From Thioalkalivibrio sp. XN279 (GTDB lineage Bacteria; Pseudomonadota; Gammaproteobacteria; Steroidobacterales; XN24), in assembly GCF_011089885.1 (NCBI RefSeq), contig NZ_JAANBD010000015.1:62001-126000 (forward strand): a stretch of 64,000 nucleotides of DNA, in the 5' to 3' direction. Below, in pieces: positions 15,783 to 24,171 of the stretch. A program made the position numbers and the translations under genes. The notes below the pieces were generated by a model. It did no database searches. It saw nothing but the letters and a program-made list of their open reading frames with translations, and was not told the origin of the DNA. Position 1 is the stretch's first letter. Every line of letters starts with the position of its first letter.

Positions 15783-17936
15783 GTGGTCGTGGACTCAGTC
15801 AAGAACAGATCATTTCTCGCCGTGCTCGCGGCCGTGAGCATGTCCCTGGCCCTGGCGGGCTGCGCCAAGGAAGAGGCAGCCACCGCGCCGCAGCAGGCCG
15901 CACCGTCTCAGGACGCCGCGCCCGCCCCTGCGCCCGCGGCGGCGGCTGCGCCCGCAGCCGCACAGGCCACGGCTGCGGAGCCCGCGGCGCTGATCGAGCG
16001 CGACAAGCTGTTCGGCAACCCGGCGCGCTCCAGCGCCCAGCTCAGCCCGGACGGCAAGCGCATCGCCTACCTGGCGCCGCGCGACGGCGTCATGAACGTG
16101 TGGGTGGCGCCGCTGGACGACATCGCCGCGGCGCAGCCGGTGACGGCAGAAAAGGTCCGCCCCATCCGCGGTTACTCCTGGTCGCCTGACGGCACGCAGA
16201 TCCTGTACGTACAGGACAAGGGGGGCGACGAGAACTTCCTGCTCTACGGCGTGAACCTGGAGAGCGGCGAGACGCGCGACTACACGCCGTTCGACAATGT
16301 GCGCGTCACCATCGTCGGGGTCAGTAACAAGGTCAAGGACGAGATCCTGATCGGGCTCAACAACCGGGATCCGCGCTGGCACGACGTGCACCGGCTCAAC
16401 CTGGACAGCGGAGAGATCACCCTGGTGCGCCAGAACGACGGCTATGCCGGGTTCGCCGCCGACCAGGACCTGGAGCTGCGCATTGCCGCCAAGCCGACGC
16501 CGGACGGCGGGCTGCTGGTGGAGCGCATCGGCGCGGACGGGGAGACGTCCCTGCTGACGACCATCCCGTCGGAGGACTCGCTCACCAGCAACGTCCTCTC
16601 CATCCCGCAGGGCGCTGATTTCGCCTACATGCTGGATTCGCGGGGCCGCAACCTCGGCGCGCTGGTCAAGCTGGACCTCGAGAGCGGCGAGACCGAGGTC
16701 ATCGCCAGCGGGCAGCGCGCCGACATCGGCGGCATCATGAGCCATCCGGTGACCGGCGAAGTGCAGGCCTATGCCGAGAACTACCTGTCCAACCGCTGGT
16801 ACCCCATCGGTGACGCCCTCAAGGCGGACATCGAGTTCCTGGACCGCGAGGCCGGCGGCGAGTGGTCCGTCACCAGCCGCACCGACGACGACCGCTACTG
16901 GTCGCTGGTGATCGACCGGGTGACCGAGCCTGCGGCCTACTGGCTGTACGACCGGGAGGACAAGACGCTGGAGCGGCTGTTCACCATTCGGCCGGAGCTG
17001 GAGGGCGAGACGCTGGCCGCGATGCACGCGGTCGAGATCAAGAGTCGCGACGGCCTGACGCTGGTCAGCTATCTTTCGCTGCCGCCGCACCTGGACCCGG
17101 AGGGCAAGGGCGTGCCGGTGGAGCCGGTGCCCATGGTGCTCAACGTGCACGGCGGGCCCTGGGCGCGCGACGGCTTCGGCTTCCGTGGCGATCACCAGTG
17201 GCTGGCCAACCGCGGCTACGCCGTGCTGTCGGTGAACTTCCGCGGCTCGACCGGCTTCGGCAAGGACTTCGTCAACGCCAGCAACCTCGAGTGGGGCCGC
17301 AAGATGCACGACGACCTGATCGACGCGGTCGACTGGGCCGTCGAGCAGGGCATCACCACGCGCGACCAGGTCGCGATCTTCGGCGGCTCCTACGGCGGCT
17401 ATGCCGTGCTGTGGGGCATGACCAACACGCCCGAGCGCTTCGCCTGTGGCGTCGACATCGTCGGCCCGTCCAACCTCAAGACGCTGCTCGACAGCATCCC
17501 GCCCTACTGGGCGTCCTTCTTCGAGCAGTTTGCGCGCCGTGTCGGCGACCCGCGCACCGAGGAGGGCCAGGCCCTGCTGGCGGAGCGTTCGCCGCTGACC
17601 TACGTGGAGAACATTCAGAAGCCGCTGCTGATCGCCCAGGGCGCCAATGACCCGCGCGTGAAGCAGGCCGAGAGCGACCAGATCGTGGCGGCGATGGAAG
17701 AGCGCGAGATCCCCGTGACCTACGTGCTGTATCCGGACGAGGGCCACGGCTTTGCCGTGCCGCAGAACCGGCTGAGCTTCTTCGCCGTGGCCGAGGCCTT
17801 CCTGGCCGACTGCCTGGGCGGGCGCTACGAGCCGGTCGGCGACGATTTCGCCGGCTCGAGCATCCAGGTGCCGGCGGGCGCGAAGTTCGTGCCCGGCCTG
17901 GAGGACGCCCTGGGGTCGGTCAAGGAGGCCGAGTGA
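15783..17936 (+). CDS. S9 family (prolyl oligopeptidase-type) serine peptidase, lipoprotein
   Basis: 717 residues from GTG 15783, chosen because GGAGG lies 6 nt upstream and the resulting N-terminus is a lipoprotein signal (LALAGC, Cys27). The open frame extends back to an ATG at 15702 without an SD. An Ala/Pro-rich linker is followed by a seven-bladed propeller (SPDGKRIAYLAPRDG, SPDGTQILYV) and an alpha/beta hydrolase domain with Ser536 in GGSYGGYA, Asp623 in ANDPRVK and His655 in DEGHGF. Such enzymes cleave short peptides after Pro or Ala, here presumably in the periplasm. The stop overlaps the next lipoprotein gene as GTGA. Confidence 0.93.
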   Translation: MVVDSVKNRSFLAVLAAVSMSLALAGCAKEEAATAPQQAAPSQDAAPAPAPAAAAAPAAAQATAAEPAALIERDKLFGNPARSSAQLSPDGKRIAYLAPRDGVMNVWVAPLDDIAAAQPVTAEKVRPIRGYSWSPDGTQILYVQDKGGDENFLLYGVNLESGETRDYTPFDNVRVTIVGVSNKVKDEILIGLNNRDPRWHDVHRLNLDSGEITLVRQNDGYAGFAADQDLELRIAAKPTPDGGLLVERIGADGETSLLTTIPSEDSLTSNVLSIPQGADFAYMLDSRGRNLGALVKLDLESGETEVIASGQRADIGGIMSHPVTGEVQAYAENYLSNRWYPIGDALKADIEFLDREAGGEWSVTSRTDDDRYWSLVIDRVTEPAAYWLYDREDKTLERLFTIRPELEGETLAAMHAVEIKSRDGLTLVSYLSLPPHLDPEGKGVPVEPVPMVLNVHGGPWARDGFGFRGDHQWLANRGYAVLSVNFRGSTGFGKDFVNASNLEWGRKMHDDLIDAVDWAVEQGITTRDQVAIFGGSYGGYAVLWGMTNTPERFACGVDIVGPSNLKTLLDSIPPYWASFFEQFARRVGDPRTEEGQALLAERSPLTYVENIQKPLLIAQGANDPRVKQAESDQIVAAMEEREIPVTYVLYPDEGHGFAVPQNRLSFFAVAEAFLADCLGGRYEPVGDDFAGSSIQVPAGAKFVPGLEDALGSVKEAE

Positions 17937-18505
17937 GCCGCGCATTGCGGAGCCGCCCCCGACGGGGGCGGCTGCAGCGCCTCGTGGCCATCTTGGGCGG
18001 CACGGCGCTGCTCGCCGGCTGTGCAGCGACCCCTTCGCTCACGGTCGATAAGCTCGATGAGCCCTGGCGCTGCGCCAGCGTGGCCTGGATGGAACTGACG
18101 GACCGTCCTGCCTCGATTGCGGAGCAACGCATCCGGGCCGAGGTCATGCGCGCGCTGGAAGGGAAGGGGTATACGGTGGACGAGACCGCCCCGGACTGCC
18201 TCGTCGCCGGGCTGATCTTCACCGGCGCGCGTCCAGGTTCGCCAGTGAGTGTCGGCGTCGGGGCCGGGAGCTGGGGCGGGAATTTCGGCGGCAGTGTCGG
18301 TATCAGCCTCCCGCTGGGTGGCGGTCCGCGCACCTACGGCAACCTGGGCGTGGACTTCATCGACCGGGAGCTCAACGCGCAGGTCTGGCGCGGCACGCTG
18401 GAAGCAGCGTTCCCCACGCCTGAGCCGGACGATGCGCAGGTGGCGGCGGCCGTACAGCAGGTGCTGGCGTCCTTGCCCGCGCCTGCCGCTGCCACCGCCC
18501 CGTAG
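17933..18505 (+). CDS. DUF4136-like lipoprotein
   Basis: 190 residues from GTG 17933, overlapping the peptidase stop by 4 bp. An Arg-rich N-terminus leads to a lipobox (ALLAGC, Cys30). The domain resembles DUF4136: an AEVMRALEGKGYTV segment, a glycine-rich middle (VGVGAGSWGGNFGGSVG) and an acidic, Ala-rich end. Probably an outer-membrane-anchored periplasmic protein co-expressed with the S9 peptidase. No biochemical role is known for the family. Confidence 0.78.
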   Translation: MSRALRSRPRRGRLQRLVAILGGTALLAGCAATPSLTVDKLDEPWRCASVAWMELTDRPASIAEQRIRAEVMRALEGKGYTVDETAPDCLVAGLIFTGARPGSPVSVGVGAGSWGGNFGGSVGISLPLGGGPRTYGNLGVDFIDRELNAQVWRGTLEAAFPTPEPDDAQVAAAVQQVLASLPAPAAATAP

Positions 18506-18516
18506 GTCGTCCCCGC

Positions 18517-18532
18517 GCGGGCTACGGCCCGC
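18517..18532. terminator. GC hairpin at a convergent gene junction
   Basis: GCGGGC and GCCCGC arms with a TACG loop overlap the last codons of the minus-strand gene and follow the DUF4136 stop by 11 bp. No T-run on either side, so termination is only a guess. Confidence 0.35.
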
Positions 18533-19166
18533 TGCGCACTGACTGATTGAGCAGGGCGCCGTCGTCCGCGATGCGGCGCAGGCTCCAGTTGAGCACGTAA
18601 GGCGTCACGACACCGTCGGACGGCGCGGCCATCACGACCGCGTCGTGGCCGCCGGCCCCGCCCGGGCCGCAGCCGCCGCTCTTCAGGCTGACGCGCAGCT
18701 GGTACTGCGCCGGCCGGCCGGAGTCGGGCAGCGGGCAGGCGATCGCCGGGTCACGCTGCCAGCCGGGCCGCGCCGGGCGATCGGCCCAGCAGATCATGGC
18801 GCCGGCCGAGTCGATCACCTGCAGGCACATCCCGCCGGGCCCGCCGGCGTCGTCGTGGTCTTCATGGTCGTCCGCGGCTGCAGTGACGACTTCGCCGCTG
18901 TCGTGCCCGCCGCAGTCTTCCTCGTCGTCATGCGAGCCGCCTTTGCGGCCCTTGACCTGGAAGATCTCGGCGTCGACGTCGGCAAACAGCACCTCGCCGC
19001 CCTTGCTCTGGAAGGTGAAGCTGTCGTCCGGATTCCAGTTGGAATCCAGCACGCCGGCCAGTGAATGCGTATCCGACTCGCGCACCACCTGGCCCAGGGC
19101 CGGGGTCGCGAGCAGCGCCGCGGCCATGCAGGCCAGCGTCGCCAGTCCCAGTGGTTTCGTGTTCAT
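18522..19166 (-). CDS. Secreted protein of unknown function
   Basis: 214 residues from ATG 19166, preceded by an AAGGGGG element at about 7 nt. Residues 1-25 form a cleavable signal peptide ending in TPALGQ. The mature part has a central His/Asp/Glu-rich segment (GSHDDEEDCGGHDSGE, then DDHEDHDD) that could bind metal, and several cysteines that could form disulfides. The overall pattern (a beta-rich start SLAGVLDSNWNPDDSFTFQ and an ICWADRPARPG segment) suggests a PPC-like or surface domain, but I do not recognise a family. It lies 93 bp downstream of the glycine-rich secreted protein, likely one transcript. Confidence 0.75.
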   Translation of the reverse strand: MNTKPLGLATLACMAAALLATPALGQVVRESDTHSLAGVLDSNWNPDDSFTFQSKGGEVLFADVDAEIFQVKGRKGGSHDDEEDCGGHDSGEVVTAAADDHEDHDDAGGPGGMCLQVIDSAGAMICWADRPARPGWQRDPAIACPLPDSGRPAQYQLRVSLKSGGCGPGGAGGHDAVVMAAPSDGVVTPYVLNWSLRRIADDGALLNQSVRSGP

Positions 19167-19187
19167 GGTGTTGCCCCCTTGTGGCAT

Positions 19188-19214
19188 GGGCGGCCCGCAT
19201 CGGGCGGGCCGCCC
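19188..19214 (-). other. Intercistronic hairpin between two secreted-protein genes
   Basis: A perfect 10-bp stem (GGGCGGCCCG / CGGGCCGCCC) with a 7-nt loop lies between the stop of the upstream gene and the Shine-Dalgarno of the downstream one. Without a T-run it is more likely to act on mRNA stability or differential expression than as a full terminator. Confidence 0.5.
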
Positions 19215-19259
19215 CTGGTGTCAACCGGAACGGTGTTCCGGCTTGGGTTCAAGCCGCGG

Positions 19260-20582
19260 TCACTCGACCGGTGTCTCGACGCAGTACTGCAACAGCTCGA
19301 CCGGCACCGGGTGCTCGTGCACGAAGAAGATCACGGCACGGGCGTCGTCGACGGCCTGCGCGAAGCCCCAGGCGTTGTCACCGTAGAAGTCGGTATAGCT
19401 GTCGCCTTCCTCCGTGGTCGCCGCTGCGAGGCCGCCTACATAGCCGCCCTCGTCAGCCAGTGGCGGAAACACCAGCTTCAGGATCGATTCACGCGCCACC
19501 TGCACGGTGACCTCGGGCGGATCGCCGCTCACGTCGATGACTTTCAGGTAGCACACGTCGCCGGCATAGGTCTCGCCGCGGTCATAGCTGTACTTCACGA
19601 AGTTGAAGTACGGGAAGGGCACCTTGCCTTCTTCCTGGCCCGTATTGGGCAGCCCGAACAGCGTCGTCGCTTCACCGGTCATCTCGGCACCGATGTTCAT
19701 GATCACCGTCGTGTACATCAGCTCGTCCAGCCCCATGGGATGGAACTTGTCCGCGGCGGCGCCCAGCATCGCTGCTGCACGGTCCATGAGGTGCAGCGCC
19801 CGCGCGTCGTCGCCCTCGTGCTCCGGCCATTCCGGCAGCACGACGTCGTCGCCCGGGTTCACCTCGGGATGCGACAGTGCGGCCGTCTCCAGCAACCGCT
19901 CGAAGCCGGCCAGGTTCTCGCGCGGCGCATCGATGGTCTTCAGCACCGGTATGCCGTCTTCCATGTAGCTCACGACCAGCCGACCGGCTTCGTCCAGCGC
20001 GATCGAGCTTTCGGGCGTGGTCAGTGTCGTCAGCAGTTCGATCAGGGCGGAGTCGAGCACCTTCGGCGGCGAACGCACGGCGCTCAGGCGGCCGAAATCG
20101 GCCTCCGTCACGCAGCCCGTGTACTGCGGGTCGACCTCGCCGTCGAGGAAGGGAACGCGATAGGCCGTAATGCCCAGCTCGCTGTAGATCGAGCCGGTCC
20201 CGAGCTGCACATAGCCGGAAGAAGTGTCTGCGAGCAGGGCATCGATATCTTCGACCGTCAGCGGGCATTCTTCCGTGCCCAGCTTTTCAGGAAACACGAT
20301 CGGCGAGCGCACCCAAGTCTCCTTGTCCTTTGGTCCGAGGCCCCAGGTCATCAACGGCACGCCGTTCACGTCGCGGTCGAGCAGCGCCATGTCGCCGAGA
20401 AAGTCGTCCGGGGAGGAGCCCGGCTTGCCGCCGCCACCCCCACCACCGCCACCGCCACCGATGCCGCCGCCCCCATTGCCACCACCACCACCGCTACCGC
20501 CACCACCACTGGGGCCGGCCACGGCGAGGGACGTGACGAGCGCCACGACCAATGCCATCAGTATCTTTCTTGCCCCCAACAT
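19260..20582 (-). CDS. Secreted protein with a polyglycine N-terminal linker, unknown function
   Basis: 440 residues; ATG 20582 follows GGAGG at about 9 nt. A signal peptide (to about residue 22, ending VAGP) is followed by some thirty residues that are almost all glycine, then a roughly 385-residue domain of ordinary composition. That domain has only a few cysteines (ECPL, TGCVTE, GDVCYLK, QYCVE), compatible with disulfides, and no motif I recognise. The glycine run probably acts as a flexible tether. It is divergent from the sensor-kinase gene across a 255-bp region and likely co-transcribed with the secreted protein downstream. Confidence 0.8.
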   Translation of the reverse strand: MLGARKILMALVVALVTSLAVAGPSGGGGSGGGGGNGGGGIGGGGGGGGGGGKPGSSPDDFLGDMALLDRDVNGVPLMTWGLGPKDKETWVRSPIVFPEKLGTEECPLTVEDIDALLADTSSGYVQLGTGSIYSELGITAYRVPFLDGEVDPQYTGCVTEADFGRLSAVRSPPKVLDSALIELLTTLTTPESSIALDEAGRLVVSYMEDGIPVLKTIDAPRENLAGFERLLETAALSHPEVNPGDDVVLPEWPEHEGDDARALHLMDRAAAMLGAAADKFHPMGLDELMYTTVIMNIGAEMTGEATTLFGLPNTGQEEGKVPFPYFNFVKYSYDRGETYAGDVCYLKVIDVSGDPPEVTVQVARESILKLVFPPLADEGGYVGGLAAATTEEGDSYTDFYGDNAWGFAQAVDDARAVIFFVHEHPVPVELLQYCVETPVE

Positions 20583-20752
20583 GATTGGTCACCTCCGTGT
20601 CCCGGGAGTACGGCCTGCGCAGTTACCGTTTCTCCTTGTCAGAAGGCGGCGCAGGCTTGCCACGGAGGGGGTTGTCGGCCCTGGGACCGGGGCCTGCGCC
20701 AGGCCTGCGCCGCCCCGTGAGCTATGTATGGTTGCTGGCGGCAAGGAGCGCC

Positions 20753-20770
20753 ATGGGGTGAATCACCCAT
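20753..20770. promoter_or_regulatory. 18-bp inverted-repeat motif, copy 1 (candidate operator)
   Basis: ATGGGG-N6-ACCCAT, containing the 13-bp palindrome GGGTGAATCACCC, lies 67 bp upstream of the kinase start and 170 bp upstream of the divergent glycine-rich protein gene. It covers the -35 position expected for a TAGACT -10 candidate at 20786-20791. A second copy with identical length occurs at 24744-24761. Confidence 0.6.
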
Positions 20771-20837
20771 GCCCGCAGCGGGTGCTAGACTCAGGCCGTG
20801 ATTCCGGCATATCCGGCTGGAATTGAGGCAGGGGCCG

Positions 20838-22631
20838 ATGGCCAGGGACAGGACGAGCGACGCATCGATCAGGCGCTGGCTGCTTGCGGCCGTGCTGGCC
20901 GCGGTGGCGATGCTCGGCTGGCTTTCCTGGCATGCCATCGAGGCCTCAGTCACCGTCGGCCAGCTGCGCCAGTCCCATGCCGAGGCCGCCCAGGCCCACG
21001 ACGCCATGCTGCGCCTTGAGGCGGAGATCCAGCGCACCGCGCAGCTGGCGATGGCTACCGGCCGGCCCGAGTGGCTGGAACGTCATGCCGAGACGGAGCA
21101 GCGCCTGCGCGAGCAGATCCACGCGCTGAGGGCGGATACGGTGGCAGGCCACGAAATTCTCGCCGAGGCGGTGAGCGCACTCGACGAGATGAGCCGTATC
21201 GAGCAGCAGGCACTTGCGCTGCAGGCAGCGGGGCAGGCGGAAACGGCCTTCGAGCTCGTTACCAGCCTCGAATATTCCACCCAGCTCATGACGCTCGGCC
21301 GGGCCATGCGCGGTTTCGATGACGCCTATCACGGCTGGATGCTCGAGAAATCACTCGGCCTGACCCGGGGCGAGGTCATCTCGCTGCTGGGAGCCATGGT
21401 GTTGTTCGGCCTCGCGATCGCGGCCTGGGTCCTGCTGGTGCGGCGGCTGCGCCAGGAACAGGCGGCGTTGCTCACGGAAATGGAGGCACGGACGCGTGCC
21501 GAGGCCGAGCTGTTGCGCGCGCAAAAGTTCGAAGTCCTGGGCGAGCTGTCTGGTACGGTCGCCCACGACGTGGACAACGTGCTCAGCGCTGTCGCTGGGT
21601 ATACCTCTCTGGCAGCGAGAGCCGCGACCGGGCAGGCCAGGCGCGCCGCGCTGGAGGGTCTCGAGCGCGCAGTGCGCCACGGGCGCGGCCTGACGCGCAA
21701 CCTGATGTCCTTCGTTCGTCATGAGCAGGCCAGCCTGCAGCCGGTCGAGCTCGGCGCCCTGGTGGAACAGGCGCGCGCATGGCTCGCACCGCTGCTGCCC
21801 GAGAACATCCAGTTGCAGGTGGTCAACCACGCGACTGAACCGCTCTGGGTCGAGGCGAACGCGGTGAACCTGGAGCAGGCGCTGCTCAACCTGGCGCTGA
21901 ACGCGCGTGACGCCATGCCCGACGGCGGCGAGCTGACCCTGGCGCTGTGCCGCCGACAAAGCACCTCGGAGTCCGGCCGCGGCCCGGGTGCCGCGCTCGC
22001 GTGCCTCGGCGTCAAGGACACCGGCTACGGCATGGATGCAGAGACCTTGCAGCGGGCGCGCGAACCGTTCTTCAGCACGAAGCCGGCGGGGAAGGGCACC
22101 GGGCTGGGCCTGGTGTCCGCCGGCCGGATTGCCGAGTCCGTGGGTGGAGAGATGGAGATCGAGTCCCAACCGGGCGCCGGTACGCATGTCCGGCTGCTGC
22201 TGCCCGAGCGCGCGGACCTGGCGCCCGTACGGACTGGTGTGCCAGTTGGCGGCTCGCGGGTGGTGCTGGTTTCAGCGGGCGCCTTTTGGGGCGAGCTGCT
22301 GGCAGACACATTCGAGGACCAGGGCCTCTCGGTCGCGCGCTATCACAGCCTGGCGACCGCACGGGGTGACCCAACTCGCGCCGCCTTGCTGGTGCTGGAC
22401 TGGCGCGGTTCGGTTGCAGAAGCAGTGACTGCACTGCAGGGCCTGCGGGCCGACGGGTTCACGGCCCCGGTGCTGCTGCTGCTCGACGCGGAGTTGGTCG
22501 GGCGGGATGCAGAACTGGAGTCCAGGCTGGCCGGCCTCGCGCTGGTGGTTTCGCGTGGCGTCCGGCTGGGAGAGCTCGGCAACCTGGCGCGGCGTCTTGC
22601 CATGGAGCAGGCAGCGGAGACAGCGGCATGA
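20838..22631 (+). CDS. Membrane sensor histidine kinase with degenerate C-terminal receiver
   Basis: 597 residues from ATG 20838 (GAGGCAGGGG upstream; a TTG at 20823 is also in frame). Two membrane spans (about residues 12-33 and 182-204) flank a roughly 150-residue, mostly helical sensor loop with no recognised PAS or CHASE signature. Then comes a HisKA-like phosphoacceptor (GTVAHDVDNVLSA, His243), a GHKL ATPase with the N box NLALNARDAMPDGG and G boxes KDTGYGM and GKGTGLGL, and a C-terminal receiver-like domain. That receiver keeps an Asp (LVLDWRG) but has VSAG where the acidic pair should be, so phosphotransfer there is doubtful. The ATGA overlap with the next gene pairs it with the response regulator. 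Confidence 0.9.
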   Translation: MARDRTSDASIRRWLLAAVLAAVAMLGWLSWHAIEASVTVGQLRQSHAEAAQAHDAMLRLEAEIQRTAQLAMATGRPEWLERHAETEQRLREQIHALRADTVAGHEILAEAVSALDEMSRIEQQALALQAAGQAETAFELVTSLEYSTQLMTLGRAMRGFDDAYHGWMLEKSLGLTRGEVISLLGAMVLFGLAIAAWVLLVRRLRQEQAALLTEMEARTRAEAELLRAQKFEVLGELSGTVAHDVDNVLSAVAGYTSLAARAATGQARRAALEGLERAVRHGRGLTRNLMSFVRHEQASLQPVELGALVEQARAWLAPLLPENIQLQVVNHATEPLWVEANAVNLEQALLNLALNARDAMPDGGELTLALCRRQSTSESGRGPGAALACLGVKDTGYGMDAETLQRAREPFFSTKPAGKGTGLGLVSAGRIAESVGGEMEIESQPGAGTHVRLLLPERADLAPVRTGVPVGGSRVVLVSAGAFWGELLADTFEDQGLSVARYHSLATARGDPTRAALLVLDWRGSVAEAVTALQGLRADGFTAPVLLLLDAELVGRDAELESRLAGLALVVSRGVRLGELGNLARRLAMEQAAETAA

Positions 22632-23284
22632 GCGCCCGGACGCGCATCCTGCTTGCGGACGACCATGCCATCCTGCGCGACATGCTGGCAGAACGGCTCG
22701 CACTGGAGCCCGATTTCGAGATCGTGGCGGCGGTGCCTGATGCCGACCAGGCGCTCGCGCTGGTACGCGCCCGGCCGGTGGACCTGCTGGTGCTGGATAT
22801 CGATATGCCGGGACTGTCACCTTTCGCTGCTGCGCGACAGGTGCGCGAGGAATGCCCGGCGACGCGGGTCGTCTTCCTCAGTGCTTACCTGCGCGACGGC
22901 TACCTGGCGCAGGCGTTGGCGGTGGAGGCGGCCGGCTACCTGGTTAAAGAGGATGCGCCCGAAGCCATTGTCGACGGCCTGCGCCGTGCCGCGCGCGGGC
23001 GGGTCGCGTTTTCCCCCGCGGTGCGGGCGCGGCTGGTATCGCATCGCGAGAGTGTCGAACTATCGGATGCGCCGGCGGGCAGGCTGTCACTCCTCACGCC
23101 GCGCGAACTCGAAGTGCTGCGGTACCTGGCGAGCGGGCTCAGCCGCAAGGAGCTGGCCCGCACCATGCAGATCAGCGCCAAGACCGTTGAGCAGCACTGC
23201 GATCACTTGATGCAGAAGCTCGGCATCCACGACCGCGTCGAGCTGGCGCGCTTCGCCATTCGCGAGGGGCTGGTCGAGCCCTGA
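22628..23284 (+). CDS. NarL/FixJ family response regulator (LuxR-type HTH)
   Basis: 218 residues. The receiver domain has the acidic pair ADDH (Asp11, Asp12), phosphoacceptor Asp57 (LVLDIDMPG) and Lys in YLVKED. The output is a LuxR-type HTH (LTPRELEVLRYLASGLSRKE, then SAKTVEQHCDHLMQKLG). Start ATG 22628 overlaps the kinase stop as ATGA, so it is the cognate regulator. The shared 18-bp inverted repeat upstream of the kinase and of the envelope operon at 24.7 kb is a reasonable binding-site candidate. Confidence 0.93.
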   Translation: MSARTRILLADDHAILRDMLAERLALEPDFEIVAAVPDADQALALVRARPVDLLVLDIDMPGLSPFAAARQVREECPATRVVFLSAYLRDGYLAQALAVEAAGYLVKEDAPEAIVDGLRRAARGRVAFSPAVRARLVSHRESVELSDAPAGRLSLLTPRELEVLRYLASGLSRKELARTMQISAKTVEQHCDHLMQKLGIHDRVELARFAIREGLVEP

Positions 23285-23300
23285 TACCGGACCGCCCGGC

Positions 23301-24140
23301 TCAGCGGCGGGATACGAAAGTCAGTCCGAGACCCCAGTCCGGCGCGCTGTCGCTGAGACCCACCGAAGCCGTCACGTAGGCGCCCCATCCATCCATGCGC
23401 CAGCCGACCATGCCCAGCGCCTCGAGGCGGTCGTCGTTGAACTCGTAGCCGGCCTCCCGGTAGTCGAGGAATGCGCCGACTCGCATGCCGCGGGAGCCGC
23501 TGTTGGAGAGGCCGCCCACGGAGGCGATCAGGCCGTCGTCCAGCGTGAAGCCGTCCGGGTCGCCGCGAAAGACATAGCCGACAGAACCGATGGCCGTAAA
23601 GCCCGGCAGGAACTTGACCAGGTCGGCCTGCAGAGTGAAATCCGTCTGCCCGGTGCCGAGGCCCTTGTCCTCGTCGGCAGTGCCCAGCTTGATGCTGCCG
23701 CCCAGGTCCAGCGCAAGATCGCCGGCGCGGTTCTTCCAGGCGTCGTACAGGGTCATGCCGAGCACCACGTCTCCGAGCCCGCTCTCCGTCACGTCCGGGC
23801 CGTCGCCGGGTATGGGCTGGCCCCCGGGGCCCTCGATGATGGTGCCGGCGGGAGCGTCTACGCGGAGGTAAGGCACGGTCAGGCGCAGCGACATCCGGTC
23901 GCTGCGATACCAGCCGGTCAGGGGGATATAAAGCTCGTCCACCGAGCGGTCGCCGCCGTACTCGCCCGTGGTGAATTCGGTGCCGACGGACAGCTGGAAG
24001 CTGCCCGGTGAAGTCGCTCTCGGCGACTCCGCGGCTGGCGCCGCAGCAGCGGCCAGGGCGGTGATGGTTGCAAGCAAGAGGACGCCGGCGTCCTTGCCGG
24101 CGTCCCGCGAACGTACGTGTTTAGCGTTGTTAGCGTTCAT
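23301..24140 (-). CDS. Predicted outer-membrane beta-barrel protein
   Basis: 279 residues. A signal-like hydrophobic Ala-rich segment (about residues 17-38) is followed by alternating hydrophobic/polar strands ending in a phenylalanine-containing terminal strand (GLGLTFVSRR). The pattern (FQLSVGTEFTTGEYGG, SDRMSLRLTVPYLRV, GLGDVVLGMTLY) resembles the outer-membrane transporter-like family that includes MetA-pathway phenol-degradation proteins. Periplasmic-loop Gly/Asp-rich turns support a barrel. It lies 31 bp downstream of the charged periplasmic protein gene and converges on the response regulator. Function unknown. Confidence 0.75.
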   Translation of the reverse strand: MNANNAKHVRSRDAGKDAGVLLLATITALAAAAAPAAESPRATSPGSFQLSVGTEFTTGEYGGDRSVDELYIPLTGWYRSDRMSLRLTVPYLRVDAPAGTIIEGPGGQPIPGDGPDVTESGLGDVVLGMTLYDAWKNRAGDLALDLGGSIKLGTADEDKGLGTGQTDFTLQADLVKFLPGFTAIGSVGYVFRGDPDGFTLDDGLIASVGGLSNSGSRGMRVGAFLDYREAGYEFNDDRLEALGMVGWRMDGWGAYVTASVGLSDSAPDWGLGLTFVSRR

Positions 24141-24171
24141 CGCAATATCCGCGTGTCAGGATCTTCGCGGG

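Noticed and set aside
20410-20520. GGT/GCC-rich tandem tract as a CRISPR or microsatellite
   Set aside because: It is the polyglycine coding stretch of the secreted protein gene. Units are irregular, with no spacers.
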